16,577 nt of DNA, from NCBI GenBank assembly GCA_025359585.1, contig JANYFX010000071.1, forward strand, positions 1 to 16,577. Reading direction: 5' to 3'. Of this stretch, positions 1 through 6,502 are shown piece after piece; position 1 is the stretch's first letter; each line of letters opens with the position of its first letter. The notes under the pieces are model-generated. The model did no database searches and was not told the origin of the DNA. It saw only the letters and a program-made list of their open reading frames with translations. The position numbers and the translations under genes are program-made. This DNA is from Rhizobacter sp. (GTDB lineage Bacteria > Pseudomonadota > Gammaproteobacteria > Burkholderiales > Burkholderiaceae_C).

Positions 1-201
1 GACAGCACCGCGTTCCGGCTGCGCCAGCTTTCGTTCGGCATGCGGCGCCAGTTGCTCGACGGACTGTTGATGCGCGTGTCGTCGATCGACCCGCAACCGG
101 CGCGTGCTTACGCATTGCAAAGCCGGTTTGCCGACGAACTGGTGCGCGCCATGCGGCCGGCCGAGCGCGTGAAGTTGATCGGCGTTGGTGCGGCCGGCTG
201 A
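1..201 (+). CDS. C-terminal end of an unrecognised protein (partial)
   Basis: Frame 1 is open from the first base to a TGA at 199-201 and gives 66 residues, so the gene starts outside the window. The fragment is rich in Arg, Leu and Ala. It looks like soluble helical sequence, with no membrane segment, no Cys cluster and no catalytic motif that I recognise. It ends 81 bases before the SPFH gene on the same strand. It could be the gene before that cluster or even a member of it, but nothing in the fragment decides this. High G+C third positions and an open frame ending just before a new start support its being coding. I assign no function. Confidence 0.6.
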   Translation, partial: DSTAFRLRQLSFGMRRQLLDGLLMRVSSIDPQPARAYALQSRFADELVRAMRPAERVKLIGVGAAG

Positions 202-219
202 AGCCCGCGCGCGCCCGTC

Positions 220-225
220 TATGAT
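220..225 (+). promoter_or_regulatory. Candidate -10 box before the SPFH gene
   Basis: TATGAT matches the sigma-70 -10 consensus at five of six positions. It lies in the 81-base gap between the upstream stop and the SPFH start. I see no good -35 hexamer at normal spacing. If used, transcription would start near 232 and leave a leader of about 50 bases carrying a strong Shine-Dalgarno sequence (AAGGGAG, 270-276). The site would drive the whole SPFH-DUF4178-DUF350-SpeE-like-oxidase run. Confidence 0.3.
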
Positions 226-282
226 GCGGCCGGGCTATCCGGCGCCCTGCTTCAGCCTCAAAATTTCTCAAGGGAGATCACC

Positions 283-1320
283 ATGGCACTGATGGATTTC
301 ATCAAGAAACAGTTCATCGACATCATCGAGTGGACCGAGGCCGGCGACGGAACGCTCGCGTGGCGCTTCCCGATGCAAGACCGCGAAATCCAGAACGGCG
401 GCTCGCTCACGGTGCGCGAATCGCAGGTGGCGGTGTTCGTCAACGAAGGCAAGGTCGCCGATGTGTTCCCCCCGGGCCGCTACACGCTGACCACGGCCAC
501 GCTGCCGGTGCTCACCTACCTGCAGAACTGGGACAAACTCTTCAAGAGCCCGTTCAAGAGCGACGTGTACTTCTTCAGCACGCGCCAGCAGATCGACCAG
601 CGTTGGGGCACGACCCAGCCGGTGACGATCCGCGACAAGGACTTCGGCGCCGTGCGCCTGCGCGCCTTCGGCAACTACAGCTACCGCATCGCCGATGCGA
701 AGCTGTTCCACACCGAGATCTCGGGCACGCGCGACACCTACACCGCCGCCGACCTCGACGGCCAGTTGCGCGGCCTGATGCTGCAGCACATCTCCGACGC
801 GGTGGCGAGCAGCGGTGTCGCCTTCCTCGACCTCGCGGCGAACCAGGTCGAGTTCGCCAAGGCGCTGATGGAAGCGACGCAGCCCTCGTTCACTGCGATC
901 GGCCTGAAGCTCGAAGGCGTGACGATGCAGAGCGTCTCGCTGCCCGAAGAGCTGCAGAAGATCCTCGACCAGAAGATCGGCATGGGCATGGTCGGTGGCG
1001 ACATGGGCAAGTTCATGCAGTACCAGACCGCGCAGGCGATCCCGAAGTTCGCCGAAGGCGCTGCCGGTGGTGGTGGCGGCGTGGTGGGCGACGCAATGGG
1101 CCTGGGTGCCGGCGTTGCGCTCGGGCAAGTCATGGCGCAGCAGTTGAGCCAGGGCCTGCACGGTGGTGCTCAGGTCGCCGCAGCAGCGGCACCGGTCGGC
1201 GTGAAACCCGACGACGTGATGGCCACGCTCGAGAAGCTCGGCGAGCTCAAGACCAAGGGCATCCTGACGCAGGAAGAGTTCGACACGAAGAAGGCGGAGC
1301 TGCTGAAAAAACTGGTCTAG
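283..1320 (+). CDS. SPFH/band-7 (stomatin-prohibitin family) protein with C-terminal SHOCT domain
   Basis: A 345-residue protein of the YdjI-like SPFH group (COG4260). Residues 1-35 carry the group's typical start with an I-I-E-W motif; the SPFH domain spans about 40-235. A Gly/Ala-rich, weakly hydrophobic linker (about 255-305) follows, including a run of five Gly. Residues about 310-343 match a SHOCT domain (LEKLGEL, KGILTQEEF, KKAELL). Members of COG4260 often end in a zinc ribbon; none is present here, and the zinc ribbons are in the next gene instead. SPFH proteins form oligomeric scaffolds on membranes. SHOCT is a short domain usually taken as an oligomerisation or membrane-association element. 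The ATG at 283 has a strong Shine-Dalgarno (AAGGGAG, 270-276). It is the first gene of a five-gene plus-strand run. The family call is firm; a membrane-scaffold or envelope-stress role is inferred from family and neighbours. Confidence 0.9.
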   Translation: MALMDFIKKQFIDIIEWTEAGDGTLAWRFPMQDREIQNGGSLTVRESQVAVFVNEGKVADVFPPGRYTLTTATLPVLTYLQNWDKLFKSPFKSDVYFFSTRQQIDQRWGTTQPVTIRDKDFGAVRLRAFGNYSYRIADAKLFHTEISGTRDTYTAADLDGQLRGLMLQHISDAVASSGVAFLDLAANQVEFAKALMEATQPSFTAIGLKLEGVTMQSVSLPEELQKILDQKIGMGMVGGDMGKFMQYQTAQAIPKFAEGAAGGGGGVVGDAMGLGAGVALGQVMAQQLSQGLHGGAQVAAAAAPVGVKPDDVMATLEKLGELKTKGILTQEEFDTKKAELLKKLV

Positions 1321-1344
1321 TCCGGCCACGCGCCAGGGCAGCCT

Positions 1345-2961
1345 TTGGCCACCGAACCGTCACCGCAGCGCGCCTACCGCGCGGCGTGCCCGAACTGCGG
1401 CGCGCCGGTCGAGTTTCGCTCGGCCGCGTCGCCGTTCGCGGTCTGCAGTTTCTGCAAGAGCACGGTCGTGCGCGAGGGCGACGCGCTGCGCAGAACAGGC
1501 GAAAGCGCCGAACTCTTCGACGACCATTCGCCGCTGCAGCTCGGTGCCTCCGGCAAGTACCAGGGCGCGGCGTTCACGCTCGTCGGGCGCTTGCAGTACC
1601 GCTACAAGGACGGCACCTGGAACGAATGGCACGCGTTGTTCGGCAGCGGTGAGCAGGCGCAGAAATCGGGCTGGCTGAGCGAAGACAACGGCCGCTACGT
1701 GATCGCGTTCGACGCCCCGCTCGATGCGGCCGCGCCGGCGCCGACGAGCCTGCAGGCCGGCGCGCAACTCATCGTCAACGGGCAGAGCTGGTCGGTCGCA
1801 TCGGTCTCGGCCGCCAAGCTGATCGCCGCGCAGGGTGAGCTGCCGTACAAGCCGAACCTGGAGCGCGGCTTCGTCGTCTCCGACCTGCGCAGCAGCCGCG
1901 GCGAGGTCGGCACGCTCGACTACAGCGACGCGGCGCAGCCGCGCTGGTCGATCGGCCGCTCGGTCGCGATCAGCGAGCTTTTGATGACCGGACTGGCCGA
2001 GTCGACCGAGAAGACGCTGAAGGCACGCGGCATCGAGTGCCCAAGCTGCGGCACGGCGCTGGAGGTGAAGCTCTCGACCACGCAGTCGATCGTCTGCCAC
2101 CAGTGCCACGCGGTCGTCGATGTGTCGCAGGGTGTGGGCGGCGAGCTGCAGCACTACGCGCAGAACAACGGCATGGAGCCGCAGATTCCGCTCGGAAGCA
2201 GCGGCACGCTCGCGCTCGGCGGCAAGCAGGCGCTGCCGTGGCAGGTCGTGGGTTATGTCGAGCGCTGCGAAGTGCCCGACTCTTCCGACGACGAGCAGAG
2301 CTTCTGGCGCGAGTACCTGCTGTACCACCGCACCGAAGGCTTCGCGTTCCTCGTCGACGCCGATGACGGCTGGAGCTGGACGGCGCCGCTCACCGGCGTG
2401 CCGCAGAAGCTGGCCGACAAAGCCATTCACGATGGCGCGCTGTACCGCAAGCTCTACGACTACACGGGCAAGGTCACCTACGTGCTCGGCGAGTTCTACT
2501 GGCAGCTCACGCGCGACCAGCAGACTTTCAACACCGACTACCAGGGCACCGGCGCGGCTTCTGCGAAACGGCTCAACCGCGAGCAGACCGGCTCGGGCGA
2601 CACGCAGGAAGTGGTCTGGTCCGGCGGCGAAACGCTTGCCGCCGACGTGGTGATGAAAGCCTTCAAGCTCGCCCCCGACAAGGCCGCGTCGCTGAAGCGA
2701 GACGCCCTGCCGACTTCGCTGAATGGCGCGTCGCTGCTGGCGAAGATCTTCTTCTGGGGCTTCGTGATCGTCGTGCTGCTGATACTGTTCCGCTGTGGCA
2801 GCGGCAGCGGTTCGAGCGACTGCGCCGACACCCGCGCGACCTTCGGCGAAGCCTCGCAGGAGTACCAGAACTGCCTCAACAACAACCGCAGCGGTGGTTC
2901 GGGTTACCGCACCGGTGGCGGATCTTTCGGTGGTTTTTCAAGCGGGGGCGGGCACAAGTGA
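1345..2961 (+). CDS. Zinc ribbon-DUF4178 protein with two repeat units and one membrane helix
   Basis: A 538-residue protein built from two copies of zinc ribbon plus DUF4178. Ribbon 1 uses Cys15, Cys18, Cys34 and Cys37; ribbon 2 uses Cys232, Cys235, Cys251 and Cys254, both TFIIB-like CPxCG...CxxC. DUF4178-like segments follow each (about 60-220 and 275-445), with matches such as PLQLGASG / IPLGSSG and NEWHALF / REYLLYH. A single membrane helix lies at about 464-483 (IFFWGFVIVVLLILF), followed by a low-complexity Gly/Ser tail ending in GGGHK. The start is TTG at 1345, 24 bases after the SPFH stop, with only a weak purine-rich stretch before it, so the start is less certain than the frame. DUF4178 has no known biochemical role to my knowledge; it recurs beside SPFH, DUF350, PspA-like and polyamine genes. 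I infer a membrane-tethered adaptor for its neighbours. Confidence 0.88.
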   Translation: MATEPSPQRAYRAACPNCGAPVEFRSAASPFAVCSFCKSTVVREGDALRRTGESAELFDDHSPLQLGASGKYQGAAFTLVGRLQYRYKDGTWNEWHALFGSGEQAQKSGWLSEDNGRYVIAFDAPLDAAAPAPTSLQAGAQLIVNGQSWSVASVSAAKLIAAQGELPYKPNLERGFVVSDLRSSRGEVGTLDYSDAAQPRWSIGRSVAISELLMTGLAESTEKTLKARGIECPSCGTALEVKLSTTQSIVCHQCHAVVDVSQGVGGELQHYAQNNGMEPQIPLGSSGTLALGGKQALPWQVVGYVERCEVPDSSDDEQSFWREYLLYHRTEGFAFLVDADDGWSWTAPLTGVPQKLADKAIHDGALYRKLYDYTGKVTYVLGEFYWQLTRDQQTFNTDYQGTGAASAKRLNREQTGSGDTQEVVWSGGETLAADVVMKAFKLAPDKAASLKRDALPTSLNGASLLAKIFFWGFVIVVLLILFRCGSGSGSSDCADTRATFGEASQEYQNCLNNNRSGGSGYRTGGGSFGGFSSGGGHK

Positions 2962-2974
2962 GCCGCCGCCGGTC

Positions 2975-2980
2975 TATGCT
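2975..2980 (+). promoter_or_regulatory. Candidate internal -10 box before the DUF350 gene
   Basis: TATGCT lies in the 43-base gap before the DUF350 gene, in the context GTCTATG-x-TG that also occurs around the candidate box at 220-225. No convincing -35 is visible. It could be an internal promoter that expresses the DUF350, SpeE-like and oxidase genes separately from the first two, or chance. Confidence 0.2.
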
Positions 2981-3004
2981 GATTCAACAACAAGGAGCCT
3001 GAAC

Positions 3005-3229
3005 ATGATGGGAATCGAATGGCTGAAGCCCGGAATCATCGTCGGCTCGGTGCTCTTCGCGCTGATCGGCGTGGCGATCTTCTGGATCTGCTTCGTCATC
3101 GTCGACAAGCTCACGCCCTACGACCTGTGGGGCGAGATTGTCGAGAAGAAAAACGTGGCGCTCGCGATCGTGGTGGGTTCGATGTGCATTGCCATCGGCC
3201 TGATCGTGGCCGCGGCCGTGCACGGGTGA
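3005..3229 (+). CDS. DUF350 (YjfL-type) small inner-membrane protein
   Basis: A 74-residue protein with two predicted membrane helices (about 10-33 and 51-72) joined by a short charged loop KLTPYDLWGEIVEKKN. The loop and the start of helix two (N-V-A-L-A-I-V-V-G) resemble the DUF350 repeat unit. The family often has two units, as in E. coli YjfL; here there is a single unit. An excellent Shine-Dalgarno (AAGGAG, 2992-2997) sits seven bases before the ATG at 3005; a second ATG at 3008 is possible but less well spaced. The gene is 43 bases after the DUF4178 gene and 38 before the SpeE-like gene. DUF350 proteins have no defined biochemical activity that I know of, but are recurrent partners of spermidine-synthase-like, glutathionylspermidine-synthetase-like and PspA-family genes. 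The family call is good; function is open. Confidence 0.85.
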   Translation: MMGIEWLKPGIIVGSVLFALIGVAIFWICFVIVDKLTPYDLWGEIVEKKNVALAIVVGSMCIAIGLIVAAAVHG

Positions 3230-3267
3230 CCGGCGCGCCCGGGCCGCGAAGCCAGCGCCGCTGCTGA

Positions 3268-4836
3268 GTGGGCGCCGCACCAGAGGAGCACGACAGCCCT
3301 TCGGCCCGCCCGGCCGAAGTGGCGTTGCTCGCGTCGGTCTTCGTCGTGGCCGCCTGCGGGCTCGTCTACGAGCTCGCCGCCGGCACGCTCGCGAGTTATC
3401 TGCTCGGCGACTCGATCCTGCAGTTCTCGACCGTCATCGGCACCTACCTGTTCGCGATGGGCGTGGGCTCGTACCTGTCGCGGTTTTTCGAGCGCCAGCT
3501 GGTCGCGCACTTCCTGCGCATCGAGCTGATGGTCGGCCTGGTCGGCGGCCTGATGCCGGCGGCGCTGTTCGCGATGCAATCGGCGGCGACGCCGTCGTTC
3601 CGCTTCGCGCTCTATGCGCTCGTGCTCGTGGTCGGCATCGGCGTCGGCCTGGAGATTCCGCTGGTGATGCGCATCCTCCGCAGCCAACTGCGCGGCAGCG
3701 GCAGCGAGCGCGGCGCCGTCAAGACGCTGGTCTCCCAGGTGCTGACCTTCGACTACCTCGGCGCCCTCGCGGTCTCGATCGCCTTCCCCTTGTTGCTCGT
3801 GCCGCAGCTCGGGCTGATCCGCACCGGCGTGTTCTTCGGCCTGCTCAACGCAGCCGTGGCGGTGTGGGCCTTGTGGCTGTTTCGCGGGCAACTGCGGCAG
3901 CTGTCGGTTCACGCGCTGAGTTGTGCGCTGGTCGTCGCGGCCTTGCTCGCGGCACTGCTCGGCGCCGACCGCATCACCACCTGGGCCGAAGACCGCTTCT
4001 ACGCCGACTCGGTGCTCTACAGCGAGACCAGCGCCTACCAGCGTGTGGTGGTCACGTCGAGCAAACAGGGCGTGCGGCTGTTCCTCAATGGCAACCTGCA
4101 GTTCCATTCGCGCGACGAGTACCGGTACCATGAAGCATTGGTGCACCCGGCGATGGCCGCGCACGGCGCGCCGCGCCAGGTGCTGGTGCTCGGCGGTGGC
4201 GACGGCATGGCGGTGCGCGAGATCCTGAAGTACCCGAGCGTCGAGAACGTCACGCTGGTCGAACTCGACCCGCACATGACGCAGCTCTTTTCGACCCAGC
4301 CGCTGCTGCGCCAGCTCAACGCCGATTCGCTGCTGTCGCCCAAGCTGCGCATCGTCAACGCCGATGCTTTTGCTTGGCTCGAGCAGAACGTGGGCAGCTT
4401 CGACGTGATCGTGGTCGACTTCCCCGACCCCACCAATTTTTCGATCGGCAAGCTCTACACCTCTAGCTTCTACCGCCTGATCGAACAGCACCTGAACGCG
4501 AGCGGATACGCGGTCGTGCAGACCACCTCGCCGCTGATCGCACGCAAGAGTTTCTGGACCGTGGCGACGACCCTCGAAGCGGCCGGCCTCACGACCACGC
4601 CCTACCACGCCCACGTGCCGAGCTTCGGCGAGTGGGGCTTCATGCTCGCGAGCCGGCGACCGTACAAGTTGCCGACAGCGCTGCCGGACGGCCTGCGCTT
4701 TCTGAGCGTGGCCGACCTGCCGACGCTCTTCAACTTCCCGCTCGACATGGCGCGTGTGCCGACCGAAGTGAACCGCCTGTCGAATCAGGTGCTGGTGCAG
4801 ACCTTCGAAGAAGAATGGGGCAAGGTGCACCAGTGA
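3268..4836 (+). CDS. Membrane-bound spermidine synthase-like aminopropyltransferase
   Basis: A 522-residue protein. The N-terminal half (about 18-235) has around seven hydrophobic helices and the motif G-L-V-Y-E-L typical of membrane-anchored spermidine synthases. The C-terminal half (about 250-485) is a spermidine synthase fold: DEYRYHEALVH for substrate binding, GGGDG at 309-313, V-E-L-D at 331-334 for decarboxylated AdoMet, and D384-F-P-D387-P in the place of the catalytic D-S-S-D-P, followed by a Y-T-S-S-F-Y segment. Soluble SpeE is about 280 residues, so the membrane half is the extra part. The predicted reaction moves an aminopropyl group from decarboxylated AdoMet (made by SpeD, gene at 12927-13325) to an amine; the acceptor is not readable from sequence. 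The GTG start at 3268 has no clear Shine-Dalgarno, so it may be coupled to upstream translation. The end overlaps the next gene by 4 bases. Confidence 0.9.
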   Translation: MGAAPEEHDSPSARPAEVALLASVFVVAACGLVYELAAGTLASYLLGDSILQFSTVIGTYLFAMGVGSYLSRFFERQLVAHFLRIELMVGLVGGLMPAALFAMQSAATPSFRFALYALVLVVGIGVGLEIPLVMRILRSQLRGSGSERGAVKTLVSQVLTFDYLGALAVSIAFPLLLVPQLGLIRTGVFFGLLNAAVAVWALWLFRGQLRQLSVHALSCALVVAALLAALLGADRITTWAEDRFYADSVLYSETSAYQRVVVTSSKQGVRLFLNGNLQFHSRDEYRYHEALVHPAMAAHGAPRQVLVLGGGDGMAVREILKYPSVENVTLVELDPHMTQLFSTQPLLRQLNADSLLSPKLRIVNADAFAWLEQNVGSFDVIVVDFPDPTNFSIGKLYTSSFYRLIEQHLNASGYAVVQTTSPLIARKSFWTVATTLEAAGLTTTPYHAHVPSFGEWGFMLASRRPYKLPTALPDGLRFLSVADLPTLFNFPLDMARVPTEVNRLSNQVLVQTFEEEWGKVHQ

Positions 4837-6275
4837 GCGTCTTGAAGCCGGGCCGGCGTGCCGTGCTCGCGGCGGCGGCGAGCCTGCCGCTGTGGGCCTG
4901 CACACGCCACACCGAGGCGTCTTACGCCGGCGGCTGGGTCGGCGCCGATGCCGAGCGTGGCCATCGTGTGCGCGACCTGAAATCGGGTGAATGGCCTGCG
5001 CCGTCGGTGCAGCGCCGTGCCGGCGCGCTCGTGGTCGGTGCCGGCATCTCGGGCCTCGCGGCAGCACGCGCTTTGCGCCAATCGGGCATCGATGACGTGC
5101 AGGTCTTCGATCTCGAAGACGCGGCCGGTGGCAACAGCCGCGGCCACGCGCTGGGCGGCATGGCCTGCCCACTCGGCGCGCACTACCTGCCGGTGCCGGG
5201 CGAAAGCGCCGTCGAAGTAATCGCGCTGCTCGAAGAACTCGGCCTGCGCACCACCGAACACGGCCAGCCGGTCTACGACGAACGCCACCTGTGCCACAGC
5301 CCGCAAGAGCGGCTCTTCGTCGGCGGCCAATGGCACGACGGGTTGCTGCCACCGGTCGAAGCCCTTCCGGCCGAGCAGCGCGCCAGCACGCAGGCGCAGT
5401 ACGTGCAGTTCAGCGCAGCCGTCCGCCGCGCGGGCGAGGGCGGTGCATTCAGCATGCCGACCGCGCGCTCGTCGTGGCGGCCTGCGCTCGATGCACTCGA
5501 CGCCGTTCCGTTCGCGCAATGGCTGGCCGCACAAGGCCTGAACGCACCCGCCTTGCGCTGGTACCTCGACTACTGCTGCCGCGACGACTACGGCGCGGGT
5601 GCTGCGCAGGTGTCGGCCTGGGCCGGCATCCACTACTTCGCGAGCCGGCACGGCTTCCACGCCCCCGGCGAATCGAACGAAATACGCGACGGTGTGCTGA
5701 CCTGGCCCGAAGGCAACGCCTGGCTGAGCCGGCGCCTTGCCGCGCCGCTCGGTGACCGCTTGCACACCGGCTGCATCGCGTTGCGGGTTCGCGAAAGCCG
5801 CTTCGAGGCGAGCGTCGATGTGTGGAACGTGCGCGCGCAAACTGTCGAACGCTGGACCGCGCCACAGCTCGTGCTCGCCGTACCGCTGTTCATCGCCGCG
5901 TGCCTGCTCGAAGTGCCACCGGCCGCGCTGATGCCAGCCGTCACCGCGATGCGCCACGCGCCTTGGCTCGTCGCCAACCTGCAACTTGCCGAAGCGCTCG
6001 ACGACCGGCCCGGCGCGCCACCGTCATGGGACAACGTGGTCTACGACACCACGACACAGCCCGTGGCGACGCTCGGTTATGTCGACGCCATGCACCAGAG
6101 CACGCGCCCGCACCCCGGACCGACGGTGCTCACCGCGTACTGGGCGCTCGGCGGCGATTCGGCCGCGCAGTTGCAGGCACAGCGCGCGCGCCTGCTGAAC
6201 GAGCCGTGGTCGATGTGGGCGCAGGCGGTGGTCGCCACATGGCACGTGCCCACCCCGACCTGCCGCAAAAGCTGA
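4833..6275 (+). CDS. FAD-dependent amine-oxidase-like protein, putative lipoprotein (frameshifted; main part)
   Basis: The GTG at 4833 overlaps the stop of the SpeE-like gene (GTGA), and AAGG at 4822-4825 can serve as ribosome site, so translation is probably coupled. Residues 1-23 form a signal: Arg8-Arg9, a hydrophobic run and L-W-A-C with Cys23 as possible lipid anchor (Trp at -2 is unusual; Tat export is also possible). The FAD Rossmann motif V-V-G-A-G-I-S-G-L begins at residue 67 and ends in D-L-E-D-A-A-G-G-N. The rest resembles flavin amine oxidase/protoporphyrinogen oxidase-like NAD(P)/FAD proteins. As printed the frame stops at 6275 after a family-unlike tail (TWHVPTPTCRKS), while the expected C-terminus continues in the -1 frame from about 6239 to 6481. 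Restoring one base near 6236-6239 would give about 549 residues. This is a sequencing error or a real inactivating mutation. Oxidation of a polyamine or other amine outside the cytoplasm is inferred from its neighbours. Confidence 0.8.
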   Translation: MSVLKPGRRAVLAAAASLPLWACTRHTEASYAGGWVGADAERGHRVRDLKSGEWPAPSVQRRAGALVVGAGISGLAAARALRQSGIDDVQVFDLEDAAGGNSRGHALGGMACPLGAHYLPVPGESAVEVIALLEELGLRTTEHGQPVYDERHLCHSPQERLFVGGQWHDGLLPPVEALPAEQRASTQAQYVQFSAAVRRAGEGGAFSMPTARSSWRPALDALDAVPFAQWLAAQGLNAPALRWYLDYCCRDDYGAGAAQVSAWAGIHYFASRHGFHAPGESNEIRDGVLTWPEGNAWLSRRLAAPLGDRLHTGCIALRVRESRFEASVDVWNVRAQTVERWTAPQLVLAVPLFIAACLLEVPPAALMPAVTAMRHAPWLVANLQLAEALDDRPGAPPSWDNVVYDTTTQPVATLGYVDAMHQSTRPHPGPTVLTAYWALGGDSAAQLQAQRARLLNEPWSMWAQAVVATWHVPTPTCRKS

Positions 6276-6481
6276 AGCAGGTCGACCTGATGCGTTACGG
6301 CCACGCGATGAACATCCCTTTGCCCGGCGCGCGCAGCAGCGCGGCCTTGCGCGCGCTTGCCGAGCCGCAGCGGCGTGTGCAGTTCGCGCACAGCGATCTT
6401 TGCAGCTACTCGGTGTTCGAAGAAGCGCTCTACCAGGGGCAGCGTGCGGGGCTCGCCGCCCAACGTGAAATGCGCCGCTGA
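6239..6481 (+). pseudogene. C-terminal fragment of the FAD amine-oxidase-like gene, in the -1 frame
   Basis: This frame reads M-A-R-A-H-P-D-L-P-Q-K-L, then V-D-L-M-R-Y-G-H-A-M-N-I-P-L-P-G and F-A-H-S-D-L-C-S-Y-S-V-F-E-E-A to a TGA at 6479-6481. These are the features expected at the C-terminus of the flavoprotein encoded by 4833-6275, where the FAD-binding domain closes. It has no ribosome site of its own and would not fold alone. Adding one base between GCC (6234-6236) and the ATG at 6239 makes a continuous V-V-A-D-M-A-R-A-H-P-D-L-P. I therefore treat it as part of that gene rather than a separate one. Confidence 0.85.
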
Positions 6482-6502
6482 TCCGGCCGCGTCAGATCAG
6501 CG
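6476..6502. terminator. Inverted repeat across the stop codons of two convergent genes
   Basis: CGCTGATC at 6476-6483 and its exact reverse complement GATCAGCG at 6495-6502 enclose an 11-base loop that contains CGGCCG. The left arm holds the TGA of the oxidase gene and the loop holds the stop of the dehydrogenase on the other strand. No U-tract follows on either side, so intrinsic termination would be weak. A bidirectional transcript-end hairpin fits the convergent layout. Confidence 0.45.

Noticed and set aside
1060..1095. GGT/GGC-rich tract in the SPFH gene as a repeat element
   Set aside because: It is in frame and encodes the Gly-rich linker; no repeat beyond codon-level low complexity.
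3118..5352. Long open frame on the minus strand (over 700 codons) opposite the DUF350, SpeE-like and oxidase genes
   Set aside because: It is antisense to three well-supported genes, has Arg/Ala/His-rich composition typical of G+C-rich shadow frames, and shows no family motif.
6228..6275. Programmed -1 frameshift in the oxidase gene
   Set aside because: The direction fits, but there is no slippery heptamer near 6236. The AAAA run at 6267-6270 lies after the family-like sequence has already moved to the other frame and would not allow a good -1 re-pairing. A plain indel explains it better.
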